This document shows, piece after piece, positions 13,301 through 28,300 of a stretch of DNA of 64,000 bases. Position 1 is the first letter of the stretch. Every line of letters begins with the position of its first letter. The DNA is from Dama dama (taxonomy: Eukaryota; Chordata; Mammalia; Artiodactyla; Cervidae). Both the position numbers and the translations under genes were made by a program. The DNA lies in assembly GCF_033118175.1 (NCBI RefSeq), contig NC_083701.1, positions 53,519,001 to 53,583,000 of the forward strand. Reading direction: 5' to 3'. The notes below the pieces were generated by a model that saw nothing but the letters and a program-made list of their open reading frames with translations, was not told the origin of the DNA and did no database searches.

Positions 13301-16300
13301 ACCCTTCTGAGGAATGAACTATTTTTTCTTCACTCAGATATTTTCAATATATATGACTTGATAAACAAATCATGATATATAAGTAATTAGGTGTAAGATA
13401 ATCAACACAGAAATAAGGAATTAAAGACTTATAGATGAATGTTGACGTTAATGCCTTGAATAAATGAAACTGGAATAAAGTATTTCAATCCTTCTGTTCC
13501 CTTCCTTCCTTCTTTTGACAAAAGCATTGAGGGCATTACACACATGGAATTTTTCACAGGTCATCCAAACACATACTTATATACCTAAACAATAAGTGAA
13601 TAGATATTAATTAACATAACTTGTTACAAACGCAGAATCACCAAGTAGTAGTTTGTTTTTAATTCAACTAGTGATAGTAAAAATAACCATATAACTGACC
13701 ATAGTAAGCATCACTGAAATGTAAGTTGTCATTTTAAAGATCATAGATATTAATGAGATCTTTCATGCTAAGAATAGTTTTAGGATATAAGATTTTAAAA
13801 TGTTTTAAGGTCTTAAAGTTTTAATCTTGTCTGGTATTTGCACTTTTCAAAAGGAAGCATTGTTCTAAGAATGATCTATACCTTGTGTCTCTTCAGTAAA
13901 TAAAATAGCTCAGTTCTCACTTGTCTACAAGTCTCTTCTATCTTCAGATACACTGCTTTCAAAGATACATTCAAAGTGAGATGAGACAGAAATGGTTCAT
14001 GGAAATAAGGAGCATATGTCAATATCTAGTTCTTCATTTGCAGTGATTAGAAATATATTGGGGAAGTATGCCATTGTTATTGCTAATATTTACTTTTTAA
14101 AATTCTAAATGAGAAAACTTGATGTCTAACAGAAAATTTCAATAGCAAGCTTCTTGAAAGCAGAGAATACATCTTACCCATGACACTGTAAACTAGCAAA
14201 TGGCCTTTTTTTAAAGGCCAACATTTAATAAGTTCTTTATTAAAGGAACTTTTAAGTTGCATTTTATGAATGAACTTCTATTTATGAGAAAGGTATCTGC
14301 ATGTATAAAGAAACTGATATTTTAAGAAACTTATCTAAAGTTTCACCACTGAAAAGTAGAAGAGTGAAGATGTGAACCCAGGTATCTAGGCCATGTTCTC
14401 AGCCATGAGACTATAGCTGCCTCTCCAGAATTCATTACATGATCATAAGCATTCCAACAGCTTGAAGACGATCAGAAACATCCCAGCACAGTGACAAAGG
14501 ATCAAGAAGGCACTCCAGCTGTTCTTAGTTTAGAAAAACAACTCACACTAAATAATTAAGTAAATATTATTTTATAATACTTTTTCCCATCCGAATGGGC
14601 CAATTACCCCATTAGAAGAATTTTGTTGTGTTAATAATCAACTAAAGTTTCGTGGAAACGAAAGAACAACTACTTATGAATTTTAACAGGTATTTCCTGT
14701 GCTGTATCAACAGTAATGACATAAACTAATGACCAATTTTATCCATAGATATCCATCTATTTCTTCCTCATTTCAAAATTAGTTCAAGTTCATGGGGATT
14801 TTGTTTTAAAATAGAAGTGGGAGTTTCACTACAATTATGATCTCAAGAAGGTACAAAAATAATCACAAAATAGACACTATGCGCTGTGCTTAGTCACTCA
14901 GTTGTGTACGATTCTTTGTGACCCCATGGACCCCTCTATCTATGGGGATTCTCCAGGCAAGAATACTGGAGCGGGTTGCCATGCCCTCCTCCAGGGGATC
15001 TTCCAGACCCAGGGATCAAACCCAGGTCTCCCTCATTGCAGGCAGATTCTTTACTGTATGAGCCACCAGGGAAACCCAAGAAAATCAAATATACAAAAAA
15101 TAACCATAAAACAGAGACTATACGAACTCAAATCCTACATATTGATTAAGAGTATTGTCTAAAAACAATCCTAATAATCGTTTGTAAACATTATTTCAAT
15201 TATATGCTAATAAATATTACTGATCATATTATATCAAGATGCCCAAAAGGCAGGTCTTGGAGCACCTGTACTTGGGACAATTCCTTTGAGGAGTGGAGTA
15301 TCTTCCAAGGCATACATAAACGACAGAGGTGGGTACGCGACTGCATTCACGGAGATCTTCACACTGACCCTTCCAGCTGTCCCTGCCGGAGTACGGCAGT
15401 GGATGTCACTGGAATTGACAGAAAGAATTTGACAAGGTTCATCCCCAACAGTGACTGTGGTGTTGCCTGGAGAGAAGCCATTTCCTGTGACCATCAGAGT
15501 AGTTCCACCCCCAATGCTTCCAGAAGTCGGGGTGACAGATGCTACTGCAGGGCTGCCGACAGTCACGTTTCCCAGAGCCAAGCCTTTTGTTCCCACCACC
15601 ACACGAAGAGAATGAAGTCCAGCCGGAAGGGGAGTCACGAGAACAGTGATGTTATTTTCATTAACATCGATTGCTCTGAACTGTTGGTTTCCAATGAAAA
15701 CAGAAATGTCCTCCAAGACAGTGCCAAAACCTTCCCCTTCAATAAGAACTTTTTCAGATCCTTGGATAGAGTTTGGGAAGATTCTTGTTACAAATGCAGA
15801 GATGCTTTCTAAGTAGGAAAAGCTGCAGTTCCCCTGACACTGAGCAGGCACCCCGTGGATTTGGAGATTTACCTCCACAAGCTGTTGGGGTGCAGGAGAT
15901 GTTTCACATTCAATGGCTGTATAATTCACTGACAGAACTTTACAAGGAAAATGACCCATCAGGACTTGTGCACCAGCAGAAGAAACTGCAAATCCAGAGC
16001 CTTTTATGGTCACTTTGGTCATTCCTGTAGTTGACCCTGCATTTGGCAATATCATGTCGATGTTTGGCAAAAGTACAAACCGCCTATCAAATTCACTGGA
16101 GAGTGTGTTGATGGCAGTGCCCAGGTTGTAGACAGTTACTGTGACAATTTCCCTGATGCCGACATCCATTGAGTTTTGAGGGTCAATACGACACACGATG
16201 GAATTGTTACTACTTTCTTCTACAACACAGGGATAGCTACCAATTTTAACCTGAAAGTAAAATGAACAGACGAACAAGTCAATACATTACTCTAGCATGA

Positions 16301-19300
16301 ACTTAAATTTTGTATAAGCAATGACTAAATTTGAAAAATTGATCATGTGAAAACTTTTTATTTATAAAATTAATTTGGGAGACTGATTAAGGTATATTTT
16401 GGATTAACCTTAAAACTAAACTATGAGGACTTCCCTGGTGTTCCAGTGGCTGGAACTCCAGGCCCCCAGTGCAGGGGGCCTGGGTTTGATCCCTGGTTGA
16501 GAAACTAGATCCCACATGCCACAACTAAGACTCGGAGCAGCCAAATAAATAAATAAATATTATTTTTAAAAACCCCTAAACTATGATCATACACAAATAT
16601 TCATAGCTACATTATTGATAATAACCAAAAAGGTGAAAAGAACCCAAATATCTATGAACAAATGGGTGGATAAATAAACTGTATACCTTATGCAATGGAA
16701 TATTATTCAGCCAAAAAATAAATGAAGTACTGCTACATGGTACATCGTGGATGAACCTTGAAAATGCTATGCTTAGTAAATACAGCTAGTCACAAATGAC
16801 CACATATTCTATGATTCTATTTATAAGAATATTCACAATAGGCAAATCCACAGAGATAGAAAGATTCATGGTTGTCTAGGCAGGGCTAGAGGTATGGAGG
16901 GGTTGCGGATAATACCTAAGGGTCATGGGGTTCCTTTTTGGAGTAATGAAAACATTCTAAAATTGACCACAGTAATGGATACACAACTCTGTGACGATAC
17001 TAAAAGCTTCTGAATTTTGCACATTAAATAGATGTATTGTATGGTATATGAATTATATCGCAATTGAGCTGCTGTAAATTAAACTACGAGGTTATGGATG
17101 AAACATCTTCCTTGTGTGCATATACAGAAGTAAAAAGATCTTTATAGTCTTACCTTATTAGCACATGTGAGATTACTGAAGCCACGTCCAGTAATTGTTA
17201 TCAATTCATTTAGTGTTCCGATGGATGGACTAATGTGGCTTATAGATGGTGAAAGACAACTCGAAAGCTCAAAGAGCAATCTCTCTGAATTCTCAACCCT
17301 GGTACTGTTCAGGCCACACAAGGGTTCTCTTGCTTGGCAGCCTGACACAGAGCTTCCCAAGTGCAAACTCACGGGTCTGCCTTTAAATAAAAGAACTGCT
17401 TGTAAGTCATGGATAAAATTCTAAAACAAGAACTATTTTCAGGCTACATTATTTTGATGATGGTGGTTTATATTCTGGTAAATCCTTTTTATTTTTCAAA
17501 TGACAAGAGGAGCCCCAGGCACTGCAAAGTTAAAAGACCTGGACAAAGATGATATGGTTAAGAGTGAATATAAGATTAATTTTTCAATTTCTCTAAGGCC
17601 AGATCCTATGGGGAAAATAAAATAATAACATTAGCTCACATTTTAATATATTTTCAGACAGTCACAGAGTATCAGAACTTTTTCACATTACATCTCCTTT
17701 GAGGCACATGAGGATTCTGCAGACTGGCAGGACAATATTAACATGATCGTCATTTTATAGAAGTGCTAGCCTCAGAGCAGTCCTGACACATTCAAGGTCA
17801 TGTGGCTAGTAAGAGAGTCAGACCCAGTCATCTGCCTCCTACTTGAGAAAGACTGCATACCCCTGGGTGTCTGTCTTTAATTGAAGTGACAGGGTTTCCA
17901 TCTTTAACCTTCTTACCCTGAGCATATGTGGCTTCGGTGTCCCCCACAAACACGTGCAGGGGAATGTGACTGGTTTCAGCTGGTAAAACGTTAATGACTC
18001 CTTGGAGAAAAATGGAGTGAGCCTCATCAACATACCCGCTGCTATAATAATGGATTCCAGGTGAAGTAAACTGGTAAGAAAATGAACCTGCCATAAAATG
18101 AGATTGTACATAACAAATACAAGCAATTAATGCATCTTTGAAAATAAATTTGAAATGATCCTTCAAACGCACATACAGATGACAGGTTTTCAAGCATATG
18201 ATATTTCAACAGAAGTGTAAGGTAATGACTATCAAAAGACCATAAAATGGCTATAAAAGAGCTGTCCTGTATAATGAAATTCTATTCCATGAAGGCAAGA
18301 TCCAGCATTAGTTTTTCTAGAAAAAACATGTGATATCTGGCATAACTTACTGACTCCTACAGAAAAACTCAACAGGCAATGAAAAATAGTTCGTGTTCAT
18401 GAATAAGAAGTTCAAACTGCTACACACGAAGAACAAAATAGGCAGTCTGAAAGGCACATTGTACACTAAGTTGTCCTGGAAGACTGATTTTAAAGCTGAT
18501 TTTAATCAACAGAAATTCATTGCTTGCTACCAGACTGGTATCATTAAAACACATATTTCTTTGTATTTTGCTTGTTTCAATTTATTTTTCTGGTTGATTA
18601 TTTCAGAATGAAAAGAGATATACCTGATATCAAAACTCAACTCTGATGTACAAAATACCTTGCAGGCATTCATTAAGAATATTTTATAAATTTGAAGTAT
18701 TTTGTGATAACAATAAAATGTCAACTAAACCACATCCTGTATTTGTATATATTATTTATGCAAAAGTATTTTAAATCTAAAGAAATTTCTTTTTATTATA
18801 TTTGGGAAAAAGAAACGATTCAAAATGCAGCAAAGTGGAAACATACCTGATGCAGATTTTTCTCTTCCATTGGTAAATCCTTTGCCATCATAAATTACAC
18901 TTCCAGGACTGGAGACAGAGAAAACGCTGTATCCTATTCCCCTGAGATACGGATGTGCTTGCCAACGCCATGTCACTGTGTCTCCCACAGACACATTTAA
19001 GACTGATGGTGACCAGGCATAACCTAATCCATGTACTGGGAGCAATTAAGTCATATTTTTTTAAAGAAAAAAGGAGAAGTAGGAAAAATTCTTAATAACT
19101 ATCTTTGAAAATATTGCCCTTTTATATAGCCACTAGTGAAAAAATTTCAATTAACATTATAAAATTTTTATGTGTCTAACTCAAACACATAATAAAAATA
19201 AACAGAAATAATGGAAAGTGAGATAATGTGAAGCTAAGGAAAAGATAAATCACACAACTTCAAAACTGATGACGAACAGACAATTTGCAAAAAATCAGAG

Positions 19301-22300
19301 TCAATAAACAAAATTGTTCAGAAATATCACATGGGGTATTTTTAAAAGCTATGATCAATTCTTTAAACTCAAAAATTTTCTCAGGCATTGAGGCATGCAA
19401 AATTCTACATTTCAATTTGGATATTTATTTAGAAACCCACAATGGGAAACAAACTATAGTAATTCAGAAGGTTCTGTATGGCAATAAAACCAAATGGCAA
19501 TTCCTAAACTTGGAAATTTTAAACCTAGCCTTCTTAGACTCAGGTCTACCACTGATTCATACTATATGCGGCCCCCTATGTCAAATGGATAAATTCTAGA
19601 CAAACTATAAACAAATTATATAAAGAAATAATGATACTTATGCTCTGAATACTCTGAAATATTATAAGTAAAAATCTAAATTCCAAGGTAACATGCTTCC
19701 ATTATTTACAATATATAAAGGCCATCTTATACCTGAATCTTCCCCATTGTTGGTAATCCTGAATACATTCCCTGTTGAATGTAGAACACATTTTATGACA
19801 GTTTCTGATGATGATGTCACATTGCAAGGGAAGGACCCTGGAAAGAATAAAGATGGGGGAAAAAAACATTTTCTTAAATAGTTTTTGAGAAATACAGAGA
19901 TGAAGTATAAGTAGTGGATAGTCAAAGACCTACAAAAGCTCCAATTACACAGTAGGATCTTTGGTACTTTTTTCTGATAGTAATTATGTTTGAGTACTGA
20001 TTAGTTTTAGGACAGAGACCTCTCATTTAAAGTGTTTGATACACATTAAATATTCAGACTATTTATTGGAGATGATGAAGGACAGTGAAGCCTGGAGTGC
20101 TGCAATCCATGGGGTTGCAAAGAGTTGGACACAACTGAGCTACTGAACAACAATAACAAACTATCGAAATAAAAAACAGTTTCTTTTTTACCAGTTAACT
20201 AAATACACTTAACCTTTTATACATTAATAGAAAATATGAAGCTTCCATGACAGAGTATTTGTGTAATAACTCAGCACCCACAGCGCATCCTTTAAGATGA
20301 GAAATATGATAACAGCCCTCCTGTGAGGATGAAACTATTACCTAAAAGCACAGTGTTCTCAGTTGGGATCATGCTGAATCCCAAACCCATTACAGTGATT
20401 TCAGTGCCACCATATAAGGAGCCTTTCTGTGGAAACATGTTGGTCACTTCCAAAATATACTGTATAGAAGCACTTAACTTGTCTCTGCAAAAGAAAAATT
20501 AATAGCTATTTCAAGGAGCCTTCCATATGGTCATGTTGCTTAACTCTACTTAGGACATGATTCATTTAAGAGAAAATAATTGAATATCTAATTAGACATT
20601 ACTTTTTCAAACTAGATAATCTTATAATTATCATGACTTCAATTTTGTTTTATCATATACATATATAATAACTGTTTCCCTAAATGTGAAAATTAGACTT
20701 CTGAAAATCCCATGGCAGAAGAATTTGAGATGGAAGATACTAAAATATTATGGGAAAATATGGTTATAAGGATTGAGGTCACAAGAAAGACAAGAAATCC
20801 TTTAAAATACTTTCCTCACTAGAACAGAACATAAAGGCAGCATAATCTATAAAAGAATAGTAACGAAATTCCATACATTTAATGTCCATAGGGTCGCAAA
20901 GAGTTGGACACAACTGAAGTGACTTAGCACCCAGCACACAAAATAAGTAATTACTATTTTCTGCAATCAATTTGAATTTATCATGCTATATTTGTTGGAA
21001 ATTTGTCATGATCTCCCTTCCCACTATTTCAAGGTTTATTTTATTTTTTTTCCAATATATCCATTAGGAGGCCATCAAAATGTATAATGCTTTCCTGACC
21101 CGACACACAGAATAACTTCCACATCCCGGCTCCCACCATAACTCATTTGAGTCTTTGTGTTAACCTTTTATCAAACTTCTTCTTCATAACTGAATAGGTA
21201 ATTTTTGAACCACCGCTCAAATACCCAGTTTTGTATGCTGTGAATTCTGCCTATTATATCATCAAGCTAAAGCATAAGCCAACAGCTCTTCTAGAACCAT
21301 GTGAGCTCTGCCCTGAAAATCTAAGAGATGGAAACAGTCCTGAGGTTATGTTTACTGTCACTCATCTCTTTTCACCTCCCACAAAATCCTCCTGCAATGA
21401 TTTCTCCTTCTATTCTGACATCAGTTTTACTTGTCTTTTTTTAATCCCTAAATTACAGTTTCCTCTTTTTCTAAGTATTCTAAACCAGTAACCTCCTTAT
21501 GATAGAACTAAAATTTTACCAGTTGACAAGCAACTTCAGGTAGGAAAACACTAAACACAGAAAATACCAAACACCTACTTGAAGGACTTCCCAGGTGGCG
21601 CTAGTGGTAAATAACCCATTTGCCAATGCAGGAGACATAAGAGCTGAGGGTTCAATCCCTGGGTTGGGAAGATTCCCTGGAGAAGGAAATGGCAACTCGC
21701 TTCAGTGAGTTCTTGCCTGGAAAATCCCATGGACAGAGAAGCCTGATGGGCTACGGGCCACAGGATTGCAAAGAGTCAGGCATGACTGAAGTGATTGAGC
21801 AGGAAGCACCTGAAGGAAAACCAGTTGGAGGCAGATTCCTTCCATCCTCTCGCTCATCTGCCAGCTCCTACCCATTTCTTGGTTTAATTGTCAGTTTTTC
21901 AGAGAACTCTTCCCAGTCCCTCAGAAAAAGTCGGCTCTCTCTATTGCTCTTAGGACCTCTTATCCATGGCATTTTTCACATTTATGATCAAGTTATTGAT
22001 ATAATCTGTTTGAAATCTGCCTTCCAAACAAAACTGTGGGCATCATTAAGGTGGGGAACATGCATGCATGGATGCTCAGTCATGTCATGACTAAGTCATG
22101 ACTCTCTGCGACCCCATGGATTGTAGCCTCGCCAGGCTCCTCTGTCCATGGAATTCTCCAGACAAGAACACTGGAGCAGGTTGCCATTTCCTCCTCCAGG
22201 GGATCTTCCTGACCCAGGAATCAAACCTCCGTCTCCTGCATTGGCAGGTGGATTCTTTACCACTGCGCCACTTGAGAAGCTCTAAGGTGAGGGACACATG

Positions 22301-25300
22301 CCTCTTATTCTCCACTATAAAATCCAGGGCTAAGAAAGTGTCTGCCCCTAGAAACTGCCTGACAGTATTTCCAGAATGAACTAAAATCATGTGACATATA
22401 CATAAACCTAGTTCTGCAGAGAATCTTACAGCCTAATCCAAGTGGTGTTGGTCTCAAACCTAAGCATCATATTGCATTTTATGAGATATTTTCAGAATCT
22501 TTTGCAAAGGGAATTCTAGAAAGGTGAAGAAATCAATTGAAATATTATCAGGTTTAATTACTGCTTCTCTTCCTATCCCAATATCTTAGCACCATGTGTT
22601 CCATGACTCTATCAAGTTTACATCATTACCATACCTTGTTGATGCAAAACCCCAGTTTCTGACTTCGACATAGATATCATGTTTTCCAGGAGACAACTTG
22701 GGCAAAAGGCATCTAATATCTGTGAAGTTCCGGTGAAGGACCTGGCAGGATTTACCTCCAACGTAGACCTCCATGTTTTGTGTCAGTTCATTTCCAAAGT
22801 TATAACCCTTAATTGTTAAATTATCTTCCCCTATTATTTTGAAAGAAAAGAAAATTTTACAAAAAGAGTCCATGTATTATATAGTACAAAATTTGAATAT
22901 GAAGTAAACCAACTCATCTTATCTTTCATTGGATTTAGGACATCCTACCACTTTCACCCTTATGGCAGAGAGTGAAGAGGAACTAAAAAGCCTCTTGATG
23001 AAAGTGAAAGAGGAGAGTGGAAAAGTTGGCTTAAAGCTTAACATTCAGAAAACTAAGATCATGGCATCTGGTCCCATCACTTCATGGGAAATAGATGCTG
23101 AAACAGTGGAAACAGTGTGAGACTTCATTTTTTGGGGCTCCAAAATCACTGCGGATGGTGACTGCAGCCATGAAATTAAAAGACGCTTACTCCTTGGAAG
23201 GAAAGTTATGACCAACCTAGATAGCATATTAAAAAGCAGAGACATTACTTTGCCAACAAACGTCCGTCTGGTCAAGGCTATGGTTTTTCCAGTGGTCATG
23301 TATGGATGTGAGAGTTGGACTGTGAAGAAAGCTGAGCGCCGAAAAATGGATGCTTTTGAACTATGGTGTTGGAGAAGACTCTTGAGAGTCCCTTGGACTG
23401 CAAGGAGAACCAACCAGTCCATCCTAAAGGAGATCAGTCCTGGGTGTTCATTGGAAGGACTGATGCTGAAGCTGAAACTCCAGTACTTTGGCCACCTCAT
23501 GCGAAGGGTTGACTCATTGGAAAAGACCCTGATGCTGGGAGGGATTGGGGGCAGGAGGAGAAGGGGGCGACAGAGGATGAGATGGTTGGATGGCATCACC
23601 GACTCGATGGGCATGAGTTTGAGTAAACTCCGGGAGTTGGTGATGGACAGGGAGGCCTGGCGTGCTGTGGTTCATGGGGTCGCAAAGAGTCGGACACGAC
23701 TGAGCGGCTAAACTGAACTGAACTGAACCACTTTCAGAGGTAAAAGAAAATCAATGAAAGAACTAATAGCTGCCAGAGGGAGATAAAATTCATGTTCAAT
23801 TGTTTAACAGGGAAAAGAAGATGGCAAAGAATTTTTTAAAAATTTATATCTTTCTTCTTTTTGCAAATGTTCAAAGTTATATAATAAACAGACCACTTCA
23901 TGGTTAAAAAAGAAAACCTGTGACCTCCTGTCACTCACCATCCCCCGAAGTTTGCCCAAGTTCATGTCCATTGCATCAGATAAATACATATATTGTCCAA
24001 TGCACTGGACATACACATATATATCAAATGACTAATTTTATTGAAGAATTCCTTACCCAGTATTGTCCGTACTTTTGGACTAAAATCGGTTATAACTGGA
24101 GTCTGTAAACAATTATAACTATAAGCATTTTTTGCTGTGGCTTGAACTCCGCTGGTAACAACTGAAATATCAACTGTACCCTCAATTCTCTGAAACAAGA
24201 GGAAAAAATAAAACAATTAGCAAACACTAAATATTAAGATACAGAAATTCAATGGCTAAAAGCAAAAAGAATCTCTCAAAATAAACTTTTAAAGACTTTT
24301 TTTCCCCAAAGTCATGAATCAGAGTTAATTATCAGATACTTTGAAAGTTGTGATGTCAAAGAAGGAAAGTTATTGTATCAAATGTAGGTTATATGTTTAA
24401 ATTCTTAGATAAAGGTATAAGATATAGTGGTTTTGTGGGTGCTTATGATCAATTCAAATACATCTACATTACTGGATTCCCCAGGGTTCTTCAATGTTTT
24501 GGACAAGTGATTCTCTAATTAATAAAGCATATTATACTAAATGTTTTGAGTCTTTTGCTCTTAAAATAGGCTTTAATGAAACATTTATTCCTCTTCATGG
24601 ATAAAGGACATTATTGTATCTTTTGTTGACATGGTTCCAGAATCCAAGACTGAAACCCAAGAAAAATAAGTGATGCTTTCACTGATACAGCACACAATTC
24701 CCAATTAGGAAAAACAGTTTTCCCAGCATCTAGTATTTACTTAGTGCCCACTCAGTGTTTAACTGAATGACATAATTTAAATGAAGTTTTAATTTGCTAT
24801 ATCCCCCAGATTCTTATCTCCATCATTCAGTCCAATGCATGCTCAAATTCGGGGCTTCCCTGGTAGTTCAGCTGGTTAAGAATCCACCGGCAATGCAAGA
24901 GATCCCTGTTTGATTCCTAGGTTGGGAAGATCCCCTGGAGAAGGATTAGGCTATCCACTCCAGTATTCTTGGGCTTCCCTGGTTGCTCAGCTGGTAAAGA
25001 ATCCGCTTGCAGTGTGGGAGACCTGGGTTCGATCCCGGAGTTCGGAAGATCCCCTGGAGAAGGGACTAGCTACCCACTCCAATATTCTGGCCTGGAGAAT
25101 TCTATGGACAAAGGAGCCTGGCAGGCTACAGTCCATGGGGTCACAAAGAGCTGGACATGACTGAGCAACTTTCACATATCAACTACATAATAATATCTAC
25201 AGTTAATTGTCTATAGCCTTAGATATTAATGACTTAATTCATCATCCTTTTGCAAACAGTAAGTAAAAAGAGGAACAATGATTGGTCTTAAAATGTAAAA

Positions 25301-28300
25301 TTCCATGGGAAAACTCACATTTTGTGTGTTTTGTCAACAAACTGAAACTTTAACACATTTAAAGTATTTATATATTCCTTTAAGAAACCCAAAATGTCTA
25401 GAGTTGCCTCCCTGAATTTTTTATACTACTTATTACTGGTATATTTTTTCATCCTTGGATTTTCCTTGTCAACTCCCATTCATCATCCTTCCACCTCTGA
25501 CAAGACATGAACTTGCTCATGAAACTCTTCCTGACATCCTCTCCCCACTGTATTTTATCTTCACTTGTGTGTTTACTTTTATTATTTCAAATGAAACACA
25601 CTATATAACATTAGTTTATGTGTCTCTCTTCCTCGATGATGTTAAGTATCTAGATTGTGGAGATAATATTTTGTATTTGGATCTTAGCAGAAAGATGTTG
25701 AAGAACTAATTGTTAAAGAGCACTATGAACCTCTGCACTCGTTAGGTAAATAAGGCATTTGTTTCACCCTCTACTGAGGTGCTCTTTAATTCACACAATG
25801 TCAGAGTTAGAAAATAATGACCAAAACTGGATGCCTTACTTTTGGTGTTCTGCAGGTTATTTTATTCAAATCCCCTTCAATTACATTGCAGGTTTCATTT
25901 CCGACTAATACCTTTGAATATTCATGAAAGCCAAATCCAGATACAGTCAGAAGAGTACCACCTTCATTAGTAAAAACACAAAATCAAGTAACAACAGAAA
26001 CACAATAGGTTAACAATAACATAAAGACACTTTGGCAGTAATCTAACTCATCATTCTAGAATTGTCTAATCATCCAAGAGATGGGTTGGCAAGTAGATCA
26101 AGGACCACATAGCCTGAGCTCCAGAGTCTGGAATTGTAAAGAGGCTGGGCTAAGTGATTGAATGAAATAACACAGATTTGCAACTAACATTTGCTTCTGG
26201 ACATTACTAGCAGCAACTGCTATTTTCCATAGTGTCTTCTTCATCCTAAAGAGAAATTATGCTATTTGTATTTATTCAACTAGTGGGAAATGAGAGTGAA
26301 TTACTTTTTAAGTAAATTAAAAATCCCAACAAAATAAAAATAACTTAAAATATAAACACAGAACATATCCCAAAGATCAAGGCCAAAGCACAAAATCCAA
26401 AACTAAGCATGATCAAACAAACAAGCAAACAAAACACAAAAAAAAAAAAATACAGCAAGACTGGAAAAATGTGTTATTTTCTTTCATCTTCTGCATCAGC
26501 CTCCCTTTCCCCTATTTATTCCTGGAACTTTTTCTGGGTCAAGTAGCTCCACTGAGACTGTGATTACAAATGGAGCAGTTGGTAAGCAGAATAATAACTA
26601 ATAAATCTTATCTTGACATAATTAATGAGCTTGTTATAGAAACATGTAATAATTGATGATATTAATTCAATAACCTAAGATGTAGTAGAAGCAGTCACCC
26701 TGACTTGCGCATCATAAGAAACAAAAGAATTAGTCATCCAGGGAATCACTGTGCGTTCCGAAGGAGGTGTCTCCTTTGTTCTGTACGAGGAAGGTTTGGA
26801 GTCCTCTCCCTTCACCCTGTTCTAGAAATAGTTCCATGAAATGAATGATGGAAATATAGGCAATTTTCCTTCGTTTGGAACAATTAACTGTTACCTGCGA
26901 GGCTTCCAGAAGCAGGCAAGATGTGTGAGATCTGACTCTGATAAATGAAGTGGAATCCCTTCTCCTCTGCATTCCGTGCTAGGCCAACATCAGCGACGGA
27001 CACAGCAACTGGGAAACGTCCAGCACTTCCGTTCAGAATCTGGCACTTGATCTCATTTTCTTGTGATAAAAGAAGAAAAAAAATGGTCAAGAAATGCTTT
27101 TGCTGGATAAAATTACTGAAATTTTATGCCTGCAAATATAAAAGTGGCCTTCATTTTTAGATTCCAAAGAAACATATCTGAGGAAAACTATTCATATATT
27201 AATGGGAGGAAAACCTTTACAATCTACCTAATGCTGTGAATCAGACCCTCCCAGAAAAAGAGTAAGGTAAAACAATAATGAGGGCAGAGTAAACAACTTG
27301 CTCCTGAGTACTACTGTGGCTAAAAAGTTACTATCATAACAATTTTAAATCCTAATATATAAGGTAATTTATATCAATAATTTAAAGAGTTTGGTCCAAT
27401 ACATTGTTTATGTCACAAACTGAGTAAAAATAATAGGTTTCAACAAGAAAAGTGATCAAAAGCTAAGTGGAAAACCTATTTTTCATTTAGAACAGTATAT
27501 GTGGGCTTATAGTACAGTGCACATCATCACCATCATTGTTATTATGATATACAATTTAATAATATTGACTATTTGATCCCAAGAATCCGTAGAAGATGTA
27601 AATTAAAAACAACTTAAATGAGGAACTTCCCTGGGGGTCTAGTAGTTAAAACTCTGTGCTTCTAAGGCAGGAGGCACAGACTCAGTCCCTGGTCAGGGAA
27701 CGAAGATCCCCATGCCACATGGTGCAAAAGAAAAAGACTGAAATGATATAGAGGGTGAATTTGCTTATATAATCTAAACTTATTAAAGTTAAGAAAAATA
27801 ACTAGGGTTATGAACGAGAATTTTTAGGTAAATAAATAGTTATGTTCCTCATTTCCATGAATAGAAAGTACAATGATATTTAAATTCTATATTAATGCAT
27901 AGAGGTTCCTTTGGACTAGAAGTGCAGGAAGATGGCTATGTCCTCCTGCTATGACTTATGTGACATTTTCAAAGCATGAGCAGAGGGGATCACGGAATAT
28001 CAGAGCAGCAATCTATGCGTTTTGTGTTCCAGAGACATACCAAAGAAGGAAAGACTTTGTGTAATCTCTTTATGAGGAGAAAAAGAACAAAGATCAACTG
28101 TTATGGATAGAGGTACTGTACAACAGTGCAAGAATTAGTCTGTGGTTATAACCAAAGATTAAAAAGATAGGGTATCTATTTAGAGCAGTTAGCCAATTTC
28201 ATGACCCCAAAGGTACTCTATAGGAAAATTATTATTGTAACACTGATCTTTGATTCTATTATCTCTTACAGAAAAGCAATTAGACTCAAAAATAATCATT

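Larger units (their letters stand above)
12830..15265. other. Intron E27-E28
   Basis: 2,436 bp. Mostly unique AT-rich DNA. It holds an MIR-like relic and one Bov-tA SINE (listed) and a short gaacaata(c/a)atatgaacaat tandem near 12970. Confidence 0.8.
16251..17153. other. Intron E26-E27
   Basis: 903 bp, nearly filled by a CHR SINE inserted beside or into an old L1 3' end (both listed). Confidence 0.8.
20485..22634. other. Intron E21-E22
   Basis: 2,150 bp. Three SINE pieces (listed). Stretches at about 21060-21500 and 21820-22060 look like very old L2-type sequence but are too diverged to call. Confidence 0.7.

Noticed and set aside
15204..15812. 202-codon plus-strand ORF.
   Set aside because: It is the antisense shadow of the large PKHD1L1 exon E27; the minus-strand reading has clear IPT homology.
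23208..23711. 167-codon ORF as a gene.
   Set aside because: It is the C-terminal remnant of the BovB reverse-transcriptase ORF in a 5'-truncated element.
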